Below, piece after piece: positions 1-11,941 of a stretch of 64,000 bases of DNA (positions are counted from its first letter, which is position 1; the number at the start of each line of letters is the position of its first letter). Location: the NCBI GenBank assembly GCA_002633005.1, contig NMRA01000333.1:405126-469125 (forward strand), read 5' to 3'. The notes beneath the pieces were generated by a model. That model did not search any database. It was not told where the DNA came from and was given only the letters and a program-made list of their open reading frames with translations. A program made the translations under genes and the position numbers. The stretch is from Phoronis australis (lineage: Eukaryota; Phoronida; Phoronidae).

Positions 1-320
1 GTGGAGGGCTATAGCCCCCCCCAACCCCATATGGTGCGCCGCCCACGCTTAAGCGGCTGTAATGGGTAAGGTGTCGGTTGATTCCCACATTTTGCATGCA
101 CACCGTCCGGTGTTTAACTTTACATGTTCATACAAGTTTCGTGGCGAGGTGATGAACTATCCTGGTTGTGTTCAATTTCGGGGTCTATGGAAGATTAACA
201 CATGTAGAGCTTAGTGGCACCTAGCTGTATTTTGAGATAGCCTTCGTACAGCTAGCTGGCTGGCTATGAACACCCAAACTCAAACAAGGGTCTATAACAA
301 GAGCAACACGGAGCGTTGAA
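1..320. other. Unannotated left edge
   Basis: I see no convincing exon, RNA gene or repeat boundary here. The first bases include short C and G runs, and the rest is ordinary intergenic sequence leading into the repeat that begins near 321. Confidence 0.4.
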
Positions 321-2047
321 ATGTGCTCACGAATGCATTGCAAATGGTGTGCTTTTAGGGTTATTTATTTTTATCATAAAAATGGCCACTAGATGGCGCA
401 AAAATGTACAATCTATCCAAAAACAGGAACATGCCATTTCATAAAAATGTGTCAAGGAACTTCAGTGAAACAAAAGAAAACAGAATAAAATGAAATTGCC
501 ACTAGTAGGCACAGCATCCGTTGGATTCAGATGAAAGTCGTTGTCGTCTGTTGTTATCTTCATATAAATACACTTACAAAATTTGATAAAGATCCTCCAG
601 TGGAAATAGGAGATACAACTATGGGCACAAAACAAAACTAGGAGGCGCCACAGTAGTTAGTCGCCATCATCAAACTTCCTCTTCACACTGAGAACATATA
701 CGCCAATTTTCAAAGCCATCGGATGGCTTTGAAAATTGGCGTATATTCCCTAGAATGATTTGGTTGATACAGGGGTAGACACCAAAAACAAGATTTGAAA
801 ACAGAAAAAATGGCCACTAGGTGGCGCAAAATATCTTGACTCCATCCAAAAACAGGAAAATAGCGTCACCTCACCAATAGATGCCTATATTTAAAATTTT
901 ATGAAAATCTGTTGAGGACTTTTGAAGATACAGAGTTAAACGTAAAAACTAAAATTGCCACTAGGGGGCACACCAGTAGTCAGATCTCTCCGAAAGTCGT
1001 GGTCGTTCGTAGTCAACATCATATAAATACACTTGCTAAATGAAGTAAAGATCCTGCAAACAGTTTAGGAGATACAGCCATGAGCGCAAAAAACAAAACT
1101 GCCACTAGGAGGCGCCCCAGTAGACGAAGTCATCAGAAAATCATCGTCAGCCGTCCACTTTATAGTAAAAACATACATGCCAATTTTCACAAATTATCCT
1201 GAAAACGGTTTGGATGATAGATGAGTGGACACCAAAAAAACAGACTTGAAAACAGTAAAAATGGCCACTAGGTGGCGCAAACAAGATCGAATTCATTTGA
1301 AAACGGAGCGATAGCGTCACCTCATTAACAGATGACAGTATGCCAAATTTTATGAAAATACATTGAGTACCTTTGAAGAAACAGAGGTAAACATAAAAAT
1401 AAAATTGTCACTAGGTGGCTAGGTGGCACAACAGTAATCAGATCTGTCCGAAAGCCGACGTCGTCCATTGTAACATGATATAAATATACTTACTAAATTT
1501 CGTACAGATCCTGCATTCGGTTTAGGAGACACAGCCATAGGCGCAAAAAAACAAAACTGCCACTAGGAGGCGCCACAGTAATCAAAGTCATCGGAAAATC
1601 ATCAACGGACATCAACTTCATAGTAAGAACATACATGCCAATTTTCACAATCATCTTTAGAGCGGTTTGGCTGATAGAGGGGTGGATGCAAAAATACTCG
1701 AAAATAGTAAAAACGGCCACTAGGTGGCGCACACTACGTTGAATCCATCCGAAAATGAGAGGATCGCGTTACCTCACAAATAGGTACCCACATACCAAAT
1801 TTCATTAAAATCCGTTAAGGACTTTTGAAGATACAGAGGTAAACATAAAAAAATAAAATTGCCACTAGGGGACACACCAGTTGTCGGAGCCGTCCGAAAA
1901 TTCGCTCATGCCATCCCACCCATGTAAGGAAGGCATCTGAAAAATTTCCTGAACATACGTCAAGTCAAGGGGTTTTGGAGATAGAGCAGTGAACCTGGGA
2001 CGGAGATGACGGCATAATGCGTCCACATATAAATATGTGGGCACATG
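321..2047 (-). mobile_element. TIR element with internal tandem units and CTCF-like motifs, copy 1
   Basis: This is the longest of four copies of one non-coding family (others at 39775-41021, 45339-46583 and 52248-53585). Copy 1 is reversed relative to the others. Its ends carry a short inverted repeat close to ATGCGCCCAC (ATGTGCTCAC at 321-330; complement of GTGGGCACAT at 2038-2047). The interior is built from diverged units of roughly 150-340 bp, each with phrases for 'gatcctgca...ggagatacagcca' and a core such as CCACTAGGTGGCGC (386-399 as AGATGG, 814-827, 958-971, 1102-1115, 1265-1278, 1560-1573, 1717-1730, 2215-2228). No coding capacity is seen, so it would be non-autonomous. The boundaries come from comparing the copies; no clear target-site duplication was found. 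Confidence 0.7.
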
Positions 2048-2485
2048 AAAAGCAATGCTTGTACACTAGTCTTCTACCTTATTCTTGAAATGACAACAAA
2101 AGTACTGATATAACTTCCATATACATCCTTCCTACAGTGAAAATGACCTGATACCCAGTCAGCACACTACATAGACGTCATCAGCTGAATCCTGTTCAAA
2201 GTAAACTTAAACAACCACTAGATGGCGTATGCAATACTAAGCGCCACCTTTTGTTCAAATAGAAAAAAGCAGGAAATGAAACGAACAGACAGTGGAAAAT
2301 CCTAACTCTGATTGAGAAATCAGAAAAGGCTGAGATTTAGAGAACAGAAAAAGCAGAGACAATAGTGTGGTGAATTAATGTTTAATAATCAGGTATGTGC
2401 TGAAGAAAACTGTTATTGAAGTCATTTCGTTTATTTTATATCTTTGCATTGTAAATGCTTCTAAATAGAAACCGAAACTTAAATG
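2048..2485. other. Unannotated spacer
   Basis: AT-rich sequence between two repeats. It contains no recognisable gene or repeat signature apart from its boundaries. Confidence 0.3.
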
Positions 2486-3155
2486 CACAGGCGTCCTCAG
2501 CTTCTGATCGTCCCCAATACACTACATATAATACTACAAGGTATGACACTTCCGACCAGAAATTCCACGGGTGCTTCACTTCAGCCGTCCATAGCAAACA
2601 TAAAACTCAATAAATTTACACAATACAGAGGTTCAACAAACCATGAAGAATTGTTCTTTCTCCCAATACCATTCACGGTGTCCTGTTCCGGCGACTTCGT
2701 AAGAAATTCGCAGTCAAAGAACAAAAATGTTCACAAAAAGCCCCCACACACGTCCTCCCTGGGCCTGTCGAGGTCAAGGACGGTACGGAAATTGCCGGTG
2801 AGTTACGGAAGTAGCGACATCGTGACTTTACGCGACAAAGCGGCAATTTCCATACCGTCCTTGACCTCGATGGGCCCAGGGAGGAAGTGTGTGGGGGCTT
2901 TTTGTGAACATTTTTGTTCTTTGACTGCGAATTTCTTATGAAGTCGCCGTAACAGGACACTGTGAATGGTATTGGGAGAAAGAACAATTCTTCATGGTTT
3001 GTTGAACCCCTGTTTAGTGTAAATTTATTGAGTTTCATGTTTGCTATGGACGGCTGAAGTGAAGCACCCATGGAATTTCTAGTCGGGAGTGTCATACCTT
3101 GTAGTATTATTATATGTAGTGTATTGGGGACGATCAGAAGCTGAGGACGCCTGTG
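2486..3155. repeat. Large foldback (palindromic) element
   Basis: The left arm starts CACAGGCGTCCTCAGC at 2486 and is met by its reverse complement ending GCTGAGGACGCCTGTG at 3155. The arms are about 310-330 bp and highly similar along their length. They share the phrases for 'ccatgaagaattgttctttc' and 'gtcaaggacggta', around a short centre near 2795-2850. The two arms, read on opposite strands, give near-identical spurious open frames. This fits a foldback MITE or an inverted duplication; no protein is proposed. Confidence 0.8.
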
Positions 3156-3193
3156 ATTCACATCAGCTTAGTACTAAACTAGGTCAACCCAGC

Positions 3194-3560
3194 CACAGGC
3201 GTCCTCAGCTTCTGATCGTCCTAATACACTATATATAATACTACAAGGTATGACAGTCCCGACTAGAAATTCCACGGGTGCTTCACTTCAGCCGTCCATA
3301 GCAAACATAAAACTCAATAAATTTGCACAAAACAGAGGTTCAACAAACCATGAGGAATTGTTCTTTCTCCCAATACCATTTACGGTGTCCTGCTCCACCG
3401 AGTTTGCAAGAAATTCGCGGTCAAAGAAAAAAATCTTCCCAAAAAGCCCGTCCGGAGCAACTCCTTGGTCCCACGTGCAGGGTATGGAATTATCCGAGGA
3501 GTTACAGAGGTACGGCAATTGCCGATTCATCACGGAAAGTCATGGCATTGATAACTCTAA
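3194..3560 (+). repeat. Third, single arm of the foldback family
   Basis: Starting at CACAGGCGTCCTCAGC (3194), this segment repeats the left arm of the 2486-3155 palindrome in direct orientation, with several differences and a different distal end. It gives three related arms in 1.1 kb and then runs into the TIR element at about 3585. Confidence 0.7.
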
Positions 3561-3584
3561 GTCGGTATTGAGATTTAACATGTT

Positions 3585-4642
3585 GACGTTTATTACTGTG
3601 TATTCTGTTTCCAAGTGAATTATTCTCACCCTAACCAATGCTTATATAAAAGTGAAACAAAGTCTGTCTCATTAGATACAATTTGTAATGCCTTTGGAGT
3701 GTTCGTGAGTGCAAATGTTTTGAGAAGCCAGCAATGAATAAATCACTGCGTTACTGGCATTAGGTGCAATAAAGCTAAGCACCGAGGCCATGTGAGCGCG
3801 TGACAATTCTGATCAGTGTTTGCTGATAGAATGCTGTTGCGAAACAATAACTCGATTTTATATCAGATTTAGGGGAATCTTTATTTAGATATACATCTAC
3901 ATTATTTGAATCATTGTTACTAGACAACTTTTGCCTGACGGTTCTATGGGAGGGGAACCTGACTTCAGGGCTACCAACGAGTAAGTGAATTTGCAGTGTC
4001 GCAGCTAATTCACCAAAATAATCAAGCACATTATTTCTTTGGCTCACTAACATAGTCTTTTCGAGACTAGACGTTGGCTGGCTTATGTTCGTGATGTCAT
4101 CAGTCTGGCCGTGATGGGACCTGATCAGGTTCCGAGTCAATGTCCGGGATTGCAAGTGTTTTGTGTGTTTAGAACTGAAAAAAATCTAGTCTAGTCTTAC
4201 AACACACAGCTATGTGCTTCTGTCTGTATTTCACGGATGAATTTATTACCGAACAGACCCCAAACTCCCGCGACAGCCCTTGGTAAATTGGCCTACCGAA
4301 CTCTGTAGGCTATCATGCTACATTCAAATACCTATAAATCTGTAACAGTGAAATAAAGCAACACATTTGTTCAAGAACTCAATGTATTGTAAGGGTTTTA
4401 CATCAAATTTTGATGATTTATTGGTGTAAAACGATGAATTCAAGCGATAAGCTGACACCACTAAGCGTGTTGTGAACTGCTGAACAGACTGCATTCGAAT
4501 CTCTGACGTCATTAGTTAATTTCAATACCTCAGTCTGCCATCAGGTGTCAGGTAAAAGAGCTGTACTTGCTGTTATCGAGTGGAACTACTCAATCTAAAT
4601 GGATACAAGATAGGTTGTTTATTGGCTGGCATTCTCCTATAA
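3585..4642 (-). mobile_element. TIR transposon family B, truncated copy 1
   Basis: The reverse complement of this stretch matches the left part of the copies at 11942-14037 and 60436-62283. Shared stretches surround 'ggttgttt...ctcgatct', 'cctcagtctgc', 'caataaatcatcaaa' and the 'gagtttggggtctg' block. Its terminus (TGGCATTCTCC near 4627-4637) matches the family's terminal inverted repeat. The other end is lost at the junction with the foldback repeat. The remaining reading frames are short and I call no gene. Confidence 0.7.
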
Positions 4643-5275
4643 ACTGTTAGAAAGCTTGGAAAAGTCGAGTCTATACCTTTAAGATAACTTTTTGTTACAT
4701 GCCGGATAGTACAAAAATGCTATGTTTTTGTTCCTGATATAAAACAATATTATGTTTTACATGACTTGTCTAGAAATTCTTTTATGAGCAAACCACCTGC
4801 ACAAAGAAAAAGAGATGACCTGTACAAATACTATCCAGGGGTGCACATGCACAAAAGCAAGACCTTACTCAGTACTTCAACAGCAGGCTTTGTTTTGAAC
4901 AGTGACATCTAGTGGTCAATGATAATTACTACCTAGAAGATTATAATAAATTAAAGAGAAGCCATGCTATATGCAAATGGCTGGTGGAACAGTTTAAAAA
5001 GAAAACAAAACATTCAGAGACACTTGTGACAATGTTTCCAGTAAAGGATAATAAAAAATATTTTTCCTATGACAAAATCAACAGAACAGATTGAAAATGA
5101 TGTAATTAAAAGGTATTGCCGCAAAAAACAGTATTTCATCTGTACGTTCGATGTAAAGATGGACAATGAATCTCATGACAGATTTGTATTCTTTGCACGT
5201 CTACCTTTTCAAAAAACACATTGTTTATGGACACTTGGCTATTATTTCTGGAATGAAGATTGTTTTCTTCTACAG
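4643..5275. other. Region upstream of the MIB/HERC2-TRIM gene
   Basis: AT-rich sequence with no clear exon. It may contain the promoter or a 5' UTR intron of the gene that starts at 5288. A possible acceptor (tacag at 5271-5275) lies 12 bases before the start codon. Confidence 0.3.
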
Positions 5276-5287
5276 AATTAGACCCCA

Positions 5288-5395
5288 ATGCCACAAATGA
5301 GCAGACAGGACGGACCACAAGGGCCCGAGTTGGCAGCCCTGATGAGTCCAGGAACACGTGTTGTGAGAGGAAAAGACTGGTGCTGGAGGGACCAG
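5288..5395 (+). CDS. MIB/HERC2-TRIM gene, coding exon 1
   Basis: Encodes 36 residues from an ATG preceded by an in-frame stop. It ends after GKDWCWRDQ at a GT donor (5396) in phase 0. This is the N-terminal half of the MIB/HERC2 fold, and it is only recognisable once joined to the next exon. Confidence 0.8.
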
Positions 5396-8300
5396 GTAGC
5401 ATCGCTGTCTTTGTTTCACGTAGTAATTATAAAGTAAACCATGGGAATGTTCAAAGAGTCACTAAATTTTCAATGTATTGATTTAGAGTACCTTCTCGTT
5501 CAATACCATAATGGCATTGTTCACTTCAGTATTCAACACAGTACCGGCATTATGTGGCCGCAACATTGGAATACGTGTATTGTCCTGTCTCATCAATCAA
5601 CGGGACTGCTTAAAATTTTGCACAGTTTTCCACAATGTTGCAGAGTTGAGTTTGAAATAGTAACGAGTGTCACCAACAATAATAAATTTTAACTCAAAGA
5701 ACATTTTTATTCATTACTGCAAACAGGATCTGGAACAACTCATGCAAAATGGACAATAAGTAGGTTTTGTAGCATGGTAAAAATTTCATGAAAAGCTCTT
5801 TGTCTATGAAACATTGTTTGCCTTACAGGATGGCGGTGAAGGCCGGATTGGTACAGTGGTGATTTCTAGGCAACAGTTAAGCACTGGGTGGACTGCTGTT
5901 ACTTGGGATGCTGATCCATTGCAAACTAACAGTTACCGAATGGGAATACAGGGAATGTATGACCTCCAGCTAGCTCCACCTGTTGCCAATAAAACAGTCC
6001 AGGACAGAGATAATGAAGCAACTACACCTGGTAAGCAGGCCTTCATGCAGCGTACATCCTGCACTAATCTGGACCTCCTGGTAAGGATGCCCAATGTATC
6101 ATTTGGACGTCCACTGTCAATCAGAATTTCTCCAGTTTGGACACCCACATTGTAAGATTAAAGATGGGTGATAATTAACAGAGTAGTTGTCCCTTTCAAC
6201 TATGAAAGAATATTCAATGTATATAAAATGTTACAATGTTCAAACTATTTAGAGAACCTGTCAATCATTAGCACACCCACATTGTACAATTAAAGATGGG
6301 CAATGGTTTAACAGAGTAGTCCCTTTCAACTGGGAAAGAATATACAATATACAAATGTTGCAATGTTCAAACTATTTAGAGGACCTGTCTGGTTGCCAGA
6401 GTGTATACCCAGCAGTATCTGCTTTCAGTGGTCTTCTTTTAAACTGCAATTCAGTACTTTATATAGGGACATGGACTTTTGTTAACTCCAACCTGGTGTT
6501 TTAGAGTTGTAGTTTCATGTTTTCATCTTTTTAAAAAAACATCAAAAGCGAAATAAATGTCATTATTTTAATAATATATTGTGCCACAAGAATATCCTCA
6601 TTAAGAATGTTTAAGTTTACGCCCGTTTCATGCTTTTCTATGTGCATCTTAATATGGAGCAGCAGTGACACCTGTTGCCAAAATATAAACCACACATCAT
6701 CTGTGTATTTTTCTTGTGTTGTTAACTGCGGCTTTGAGGACTCATTGTACAGAATATAAAGCTAGTTAAGATGATATGATAAACTTTATAACAGCAATTT
6801 GACTTGAGATCTCCAAAAACAATGCAATCATCATACAACCAATATCTGTAATACCTGTTTGGTAAGCTGTTTGGCTGTTTTCTAAATTTAGACATAAAAG
6901 TGTTGATCCATACAGGTTTTTTTTAGTAAAAAAACTCACTACAAGGGAGCTCTTTTGGTAAACTAAGAAGTAAAAGCTTTGTTCTACACCCTTTTTGGGA
7001 AAAAAATTGTGTGTGTGTGTGTGTGTGTGTGTGTNTGGATAAAGCCCTGCTGGTAAGCATATCACAATGGCCATGATACCAGTGCTGCCACCTTGTACAA
7101 AATAAAACAATGAAAACAGTACACTGGCATCAACCTTTTCAGTTTAGCACAGCTTTATGTTGAGTGGCCTTACAATTCTATTATGCCCTTAGTAACTTGT
7201 GTGTACTTTATGCACAAGACAATTCACATTTACAAAAATAACGGAAACATATGGAAGATTAATGGAGACTTCTGTCGCTTATGCTCGATTTCATAACTAA
7301 AGACTTGTACTGTTATATGTGTTGATACAAGTGCTGTGCAGGCATGTCGTCGCTGATTACCTGTTTTAGCAAGAAACATTGACTCATAGGAACAAATGTT
7401 ACCTGTCTTGCCACAACAGAAAATCACAATAAGGTCATTGCAAATGAGTTACACCATCTAAACTATGAATTATGAAACACATATTCAGCTCCATCTGTGT
7501 GAGAATATATACACTAGTATTGGGGCACCATAGCAAATGGTATTTATCAAATTTGTGGTGACAGATCTTCTAATGCAACACTATTTTCGTGAATGATCAA
7601 AAATACAACTTCAAAGTAGCTTTAGTTAAAGTAGCTTCAGTTAATCAGTTTGTTCCAGTTTCCAAATTAGTTAATATTAACAGTTGTTTTTAAACCTCTA
7701 TAGGTGGAGGGGCAGCCAAACAGATATTTGAAGAAACTGAACTCAAAGAAACAATTGTTGAGAATGTGTTGGAGTGTGCCCTGTGTTTGGACACCTTCAA
7801 TGAACCACGGTCTCTGCCATGCCAGCACAGTTTTTGCAAGGACTGTCTTCAGACAGACATAGATAAAAGGGCAAAGAATGGTACATACATCTGTCCAACC
7901 TGTCGTAGACCAGTAAGATGTGGTGCAGATGGGGCAGACCGCTTTCCAAGAAATTACGCACTTGACAGACTCATCGACATCATTCAGCTGTGCAGTGGCA
8001 AAACAAAGCAATGTGAAGTTTGCAAACAAGATGGGAAAGATGAAAAAGCCATGTTCCGCTGTTTCGACTGCAGCGAAATGCTCTGCGAAAGTTGTAGAAA
8101 CATGCACAAGAAATTCAAAGTCAGCGCCGACCACACTGTTCTCAGCCTTGCGGATATTAAAGATGGGAAGTGCACAGATACCATCCGCACTCTCCAAGTG
8201 GAAGCGTGCCCAGAGCACAAGACAATCACCAGTTACTATTGCAAGGAATGCGATCGTCTCATATGTGTGGACTGTATCAATATCGGCAAGTGCAAGCATG

Positions 8301-9616
8301 TGGATGGGCGGAGAACAGTTGGAGAGGCGAGAGATGTTACCAAGGTGGAGCTTGAACATGAGTGCTTAAAACTGAGACAGACAATTGAGAACCACGAACA
8401 AGTTAAGGAAAAAGCCAACCAATGCTGCAGAGACATGAACACTTCTTTGGAAGAGTACAAGAAATGTTTGACCAATTATGTGGAGAGCATCAAGTCAGAA
8501 CTAGATACGTCTGCAGAGACACATATGAAACATATTGAAGCTCAGTACAAATCACGTCTTCATGAACTGGAGGTATTCAGAGCAGGAATACAAGAAAACA
8601 TGAAGACGCTGCAAAATACCATCAACCAGAGTGAAAAGGTGCTGAAGATTGCTAACATTTCAGAGATGTTAACGTACAAGAAGTGCTTTCTGGTTAGTGC
8701 AGATGACACTGAACAGAATATGCCAAGACCATTGAATGCCAAGTTTGTTCCAAACAAAGAATTCACATTGATTACGATGAAAGATGCTAGCCACATGATT
8801 GGATTTGGAACATGCTTTGAAGAGTTATGGTCTCACAGTGTAGAGCATGAGGCTGGGGAGGTCGCCCCTCTAGTTGTTGGTCTCTGTGTGCTTCCAGGAA
8901 GTTCCCACGTTGTTCTTGTTGACAGAAATAGGCACCGACTTGTGATGCTGGATGAAAATGGTGCCTACAAATCTTCGTGCAACAGCAACTTGAAATTTCC
9001 ATGGGGATGTACAACAACAAAGGACGGTGAAATAATGGTGAGACAACAGGACAGAAGAACACTGCAGATGTTGAGCTGGTCTGAAGAGAACGGTTGGAAA
9101 GTAACAAATGTAGTGAGGACAGAGATAAACACTTTGGGACTAGGCATCACTAGCAACAACAACCTCGTCATATCCAGCTTTGATCCTCCTGCTCTACATA
9201 TCATTACACAAACAGGTAAGGTACTGACAAGAGTAAACAACAATGGCGGAGACTTGATTGTCGATCCAAGATTTGTTACGCTTAACAGCAAAGGTCATAT
9301 CATTTTCACTGACTGGAAGCTGAACTGTGTAAGCATGTTGGACAAGAGAGATAAAGTGGTCCACCAGTACGCACCTCGCTACCCTGACCTTTCTGAACCA
9401 CAAGGGATATGCACAGATGACGAAGACTTCATCTACGTCTGTGACAGGGGAAACAACAGAGTGGTGCAGCTCTACCCAGACGGCGTTTTCTTTAGAGTCT
9501 GCTTACCAGCAAACACCATCGAAGAGCCCATGGCTATTGCGTTTGACAGAGAGAAGAACAGATTCATAGTGGCTAACAAGAAAGGCCTGGTCAAAGCATT
9601 TAGATTCAAACTTTAA
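5288..9616 (+). CDS. MIB/HERC2-RING-B-box-NHL protein (TRIM-like E3 ligase), complete gene model
   Basis: Joining exons 5288-5395, 5829-6030 and 7704-9616 gives one open frame of 740 residues with matching phases (0, then 1). Order seen: a MIB/HERC2 domain at about residues 19-85, with motif GKDWCWRDQ continuing across the first intron and ending NSYRMG...YDLQLA; a C3HC4 RING at 128-170 (C-x2-C ... C-x-H-x2-C ... C-x2-C); B-box type 1 from about 207 and B-box type 2 from about 272; a helical coiled coil at about 320-440; then NHL-like propeller repeats to the C-terminus (for example FIYVCDRGNNRVVQLYPDG). TRIM/RBCC proteins are usually cytoplasmic E3 ubiquitin ligases, and NHL domains bind RNA or protein. 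MIB/HERC2 domains bind substrate in Mind bomb and HERC2. That this protein is an active E3 is inferred. The first ATG follows an in-frame stop (5279-5281), which supports the start. The partner substrate is unknown. Confidence 0.85.
5829..6030 (+). CDS. MIB/HERC2-TRIM gene, coding exon 2
   Basis: Begins after a TTACAG acceptor in phase 0 and ends before gtaagc in phase 1. It encodes the second half of the MIB/HERC2 domain (GRIGTVV, TAVTWD, NSYRMG, YDLQLA) followed by a short linker. Confidence 0.82.
6031..7703 (+). other. Intron 2 of the MIB/HERC2-TRIM gene, with a microsatellite
   Basis: A 1.7-kb intron holding a short local duplication (around 6145-6210 and 6270-6390, both starting near 'acacccacattgta') and a (GT)n microsatellite at 7010-7034. 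The microsatellite is followed by the only ambiguous base in the window (N at 7035). No other gene is seen. Confidence 0.6.
7704..9616 (+). CDS. MIB/HERC2-TRIM gene, terminal coding exon (RING, B-boxes, coiled coil, NHL)
   Basis: One 1.9-kb exon carries the whole TRIM part, a layout common in invertebrate TRIM expansions. The acceptor is TATAG at 7699-7703, and the two bases 7704-7705 complete a glycine codon. All RING and B-box cysteine and histidine ligands I checked are present. The frame runs to TAA at 9614-9616 with no internal break. A GTG at 7766 lies inside the exon and is not the start. Confidence 0.9.
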
Positions 9617-11057
9617 AGATCAAAAGTTTCCATGGTCTATGTTACAGGTAGATACTCGAGATTCAGTAATTGAAGACCATCGTATTCACACACTCTCATA
9701 CTGTAATCATTACGATTAATGGCCATAATCAGCTAACCGTATATTCCAAGCCGGTGCTTTGGATAAATGCCCATACCTGACTTCAAATCTTCTTTTTTAA
9801 TAACAGTCAGCTTAAAGTCCTCCCTGAGTTTTTCTAATTAAAGAAATGCAGTTGCCATACTCACAGTCTGTGTAATGTGACTCGATGTACATTTGCTAAC
9901 AACTTACTATTCTACAAGTCACATGCCAATTATACTTGATGAATGTTCACTGACTGGGTTGATCATGACATGTTTGACAGTGTTTATTTGTCTGTTGCAA
10001 TGAACTCTTTTGTAAATATACAATTAGTTCATTTTTTGTAAAACATAAATGTTGGGTTATTGGGAAATTTCAATGAGAAGTAGAAGTGTAACAAGACAAC
10101 ATGAGACTTGCTTGACTATGAATCTGCATGTTCAAAGTTCATTTGCATTAGCATAAATTTAGGAGATTTCTATTAACCTATCAGTAATCTATGTGTGAAT
10201 TAAACTCAATGAACTGACTGTGCATATATTAACTAATGTGACTGCTAATGCTGTTTTCAGTTAACATCAAGTGTCAATGCTGTGAAATGTGTACTAAATT
10301 AAGATAATGTAATACACGATCATGAGAAAATACACATATAAAAATACCAGCATGTTGTCTATCATATTAAATTAAATTACACCACACACTTTTGCACTGC
10401 ATTTTGCAGCAGCAGAGAACATTCTAGGGCTCAGTCCGTAAAGCTCGCCAGACACTTGTCTCTAATTTTCTCCTGCAGCCAACATTTACTTGAGTGGAAG
10501 CCATTTTATTTTACTGAGAATACTAGACTTCTGTAATGCACTCTTAATTGGCACTTATAAAGTCCATGTCTTGAGAGTCTTTGACACTTACAACAGTGAA
10601 AGTTATGAGCCAAAAAGATGAAATGTACACACCATATGTTATGACTTGTTTTGAGTTGCAATTTTTGGTATTTCAAATTATCACAACAATTATGTGTCCA
10701 AGTTTACCAAATTACAGGAGGTACACTGACGCTAAGGTATTCAAACTTCAGGTGACTTTGCTGTCCTAAACGTGACGATGGATATCACCCAGCTATAACG
10801 TCATGTGTTGATGATTAACACTGAACCATATATTTATAACAATTTAAAACATTTTCGTATTAATTTAATGGATGTGGTCAAAAAAACTAAAGAGTGCATT
10901 TGATCAGAACAGCCAAGTGCAAAATAAAGAGAGACAATAGAAGGTGATTTAGGGGTAACACTTTTAGTTACAACTTGTAAGACCACTACTATATACTGCA
11001 AGCCAACTTCACTTTATTTATAAGTAATAATATTTATAGTTACTTGTAGTACAAAGA
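9617..11057 (+). other. 3' flank of the MIB/HERC2-TRIM gene
   Basis: AT-rich non-coding sequence that probably includes a long 3' UTR. AATAAA at 10923-10928 is a possible polyadenylation signal, but several weaker variants occur earlier, so the transcript end is not fixed. Confidence 0.35.
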
Positions 11058-11705
11058 AGTTAACATAAATTCTAACTTAACTAAAGTGTCAATAACATAA
11101 ATTCTCAGTTAAATAACTAAAGTATCAATAAGTTAACATAAATTCGAAGTTAAATAACTAAAGTGTCAATAAGTTAACATAAATTCTAAGTTAAATAACT
11201 AAAGTGTCAATAAGTTAACATAAATTCTAAGTTACATAACTAAAGTGTCAATAAGTTAACATAAATTCTAACTTACATAACTAAAGTGTCAATAAGTTAA
11301 CATAAATTCTAACTTACATAATTAAAGTGTCAATAAGTTAACATAAATTCTAACTTACATAACTAAAGTGTCAATAAGTTAACATAAATTCTAACTTACA
11401 TAACTAAAGTGTCAATAAGTTAACATAAATTCTAAGTTACATAATTAAAGTGTCAATAAGTTAACATAAATTCTAAGTTACATAACTAAAGTGTCAATAA
11501 GTTAACATAAATTGTAACTTACATAATTAAAGTGTCAATAAGTTAACATAAATTCTAACTTACATAATTAAAGTGTCAATAAGTTAACATAAATTCTAAG
11601 TTACATAACTAAAGTGTCAATAAGTTAACATAAATTCTAACTTACATAATTAAAGTGTCAATAAGTTAACATAAATTCTAACTTACATAATTAAAGTGTC
11701 AATAA
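11058..11705. repeat. 41-bp tandem array (about 16 copies)
   Basis: The unit reads approximately 'aataagttaacataaattct' plus 'aacttacataactaaagtgtc'. The outermost left copies are shorter and more diverged, and later copies are nearly identical. It is extremely AT-rich and non-coding. Confidence 0.9.
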
Positions 11706-11738
11706 GACTGCCTTGTGTCAAAGGAAGCATCATCATTA

Positions 11739-11862
11739 CAATTAGTTCTCTTACTGCAGTTATAAAACACGTCTCAACACGACCCTTATTCACAACACAA
11801 CAATTAGTTCTCTTACTGCAGTTATAAAACACGTCTCAACACGACCCTTATTCACAACACAA
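11739..11862. repeat. Perfect 62-bp direct duplication
   Basis: The stretch beginning 'caattagttctcttactgca' at 11739 is repeated exactly at 11801, ending in 'cacaacacaa'. It looks like a recent local duplication beside the 41-bp array. Confidence 0.85.
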
Positions 11863-11941
11863 GGATTTTTAGTCTTGCAAAAAATGACGATTATTGCAAA
11901 TAAAATGACACGTGGTGCTATGACAACTTGTAGAACCTCGC

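Noticed and set aside
2483-3161. Pair of similar 150-160-codon proteins on opposite strands
   Set aside because: They are the two arms of a palindrome read in the same way. Codon use and composition are not protein-like, and no family is recognised.
7667-8369. Overlapping open frames (230 codons minus, 149 codons plus) within the TRIM exon
   Set aside because: Shadows of the RING/B-box coding frame, which has clear domain structure.
11058-11705. CRISPR-like regular repeats
   Set aside because: Head-to-tail tandem repeats with no unique spacers, in a eukaryotic genome.
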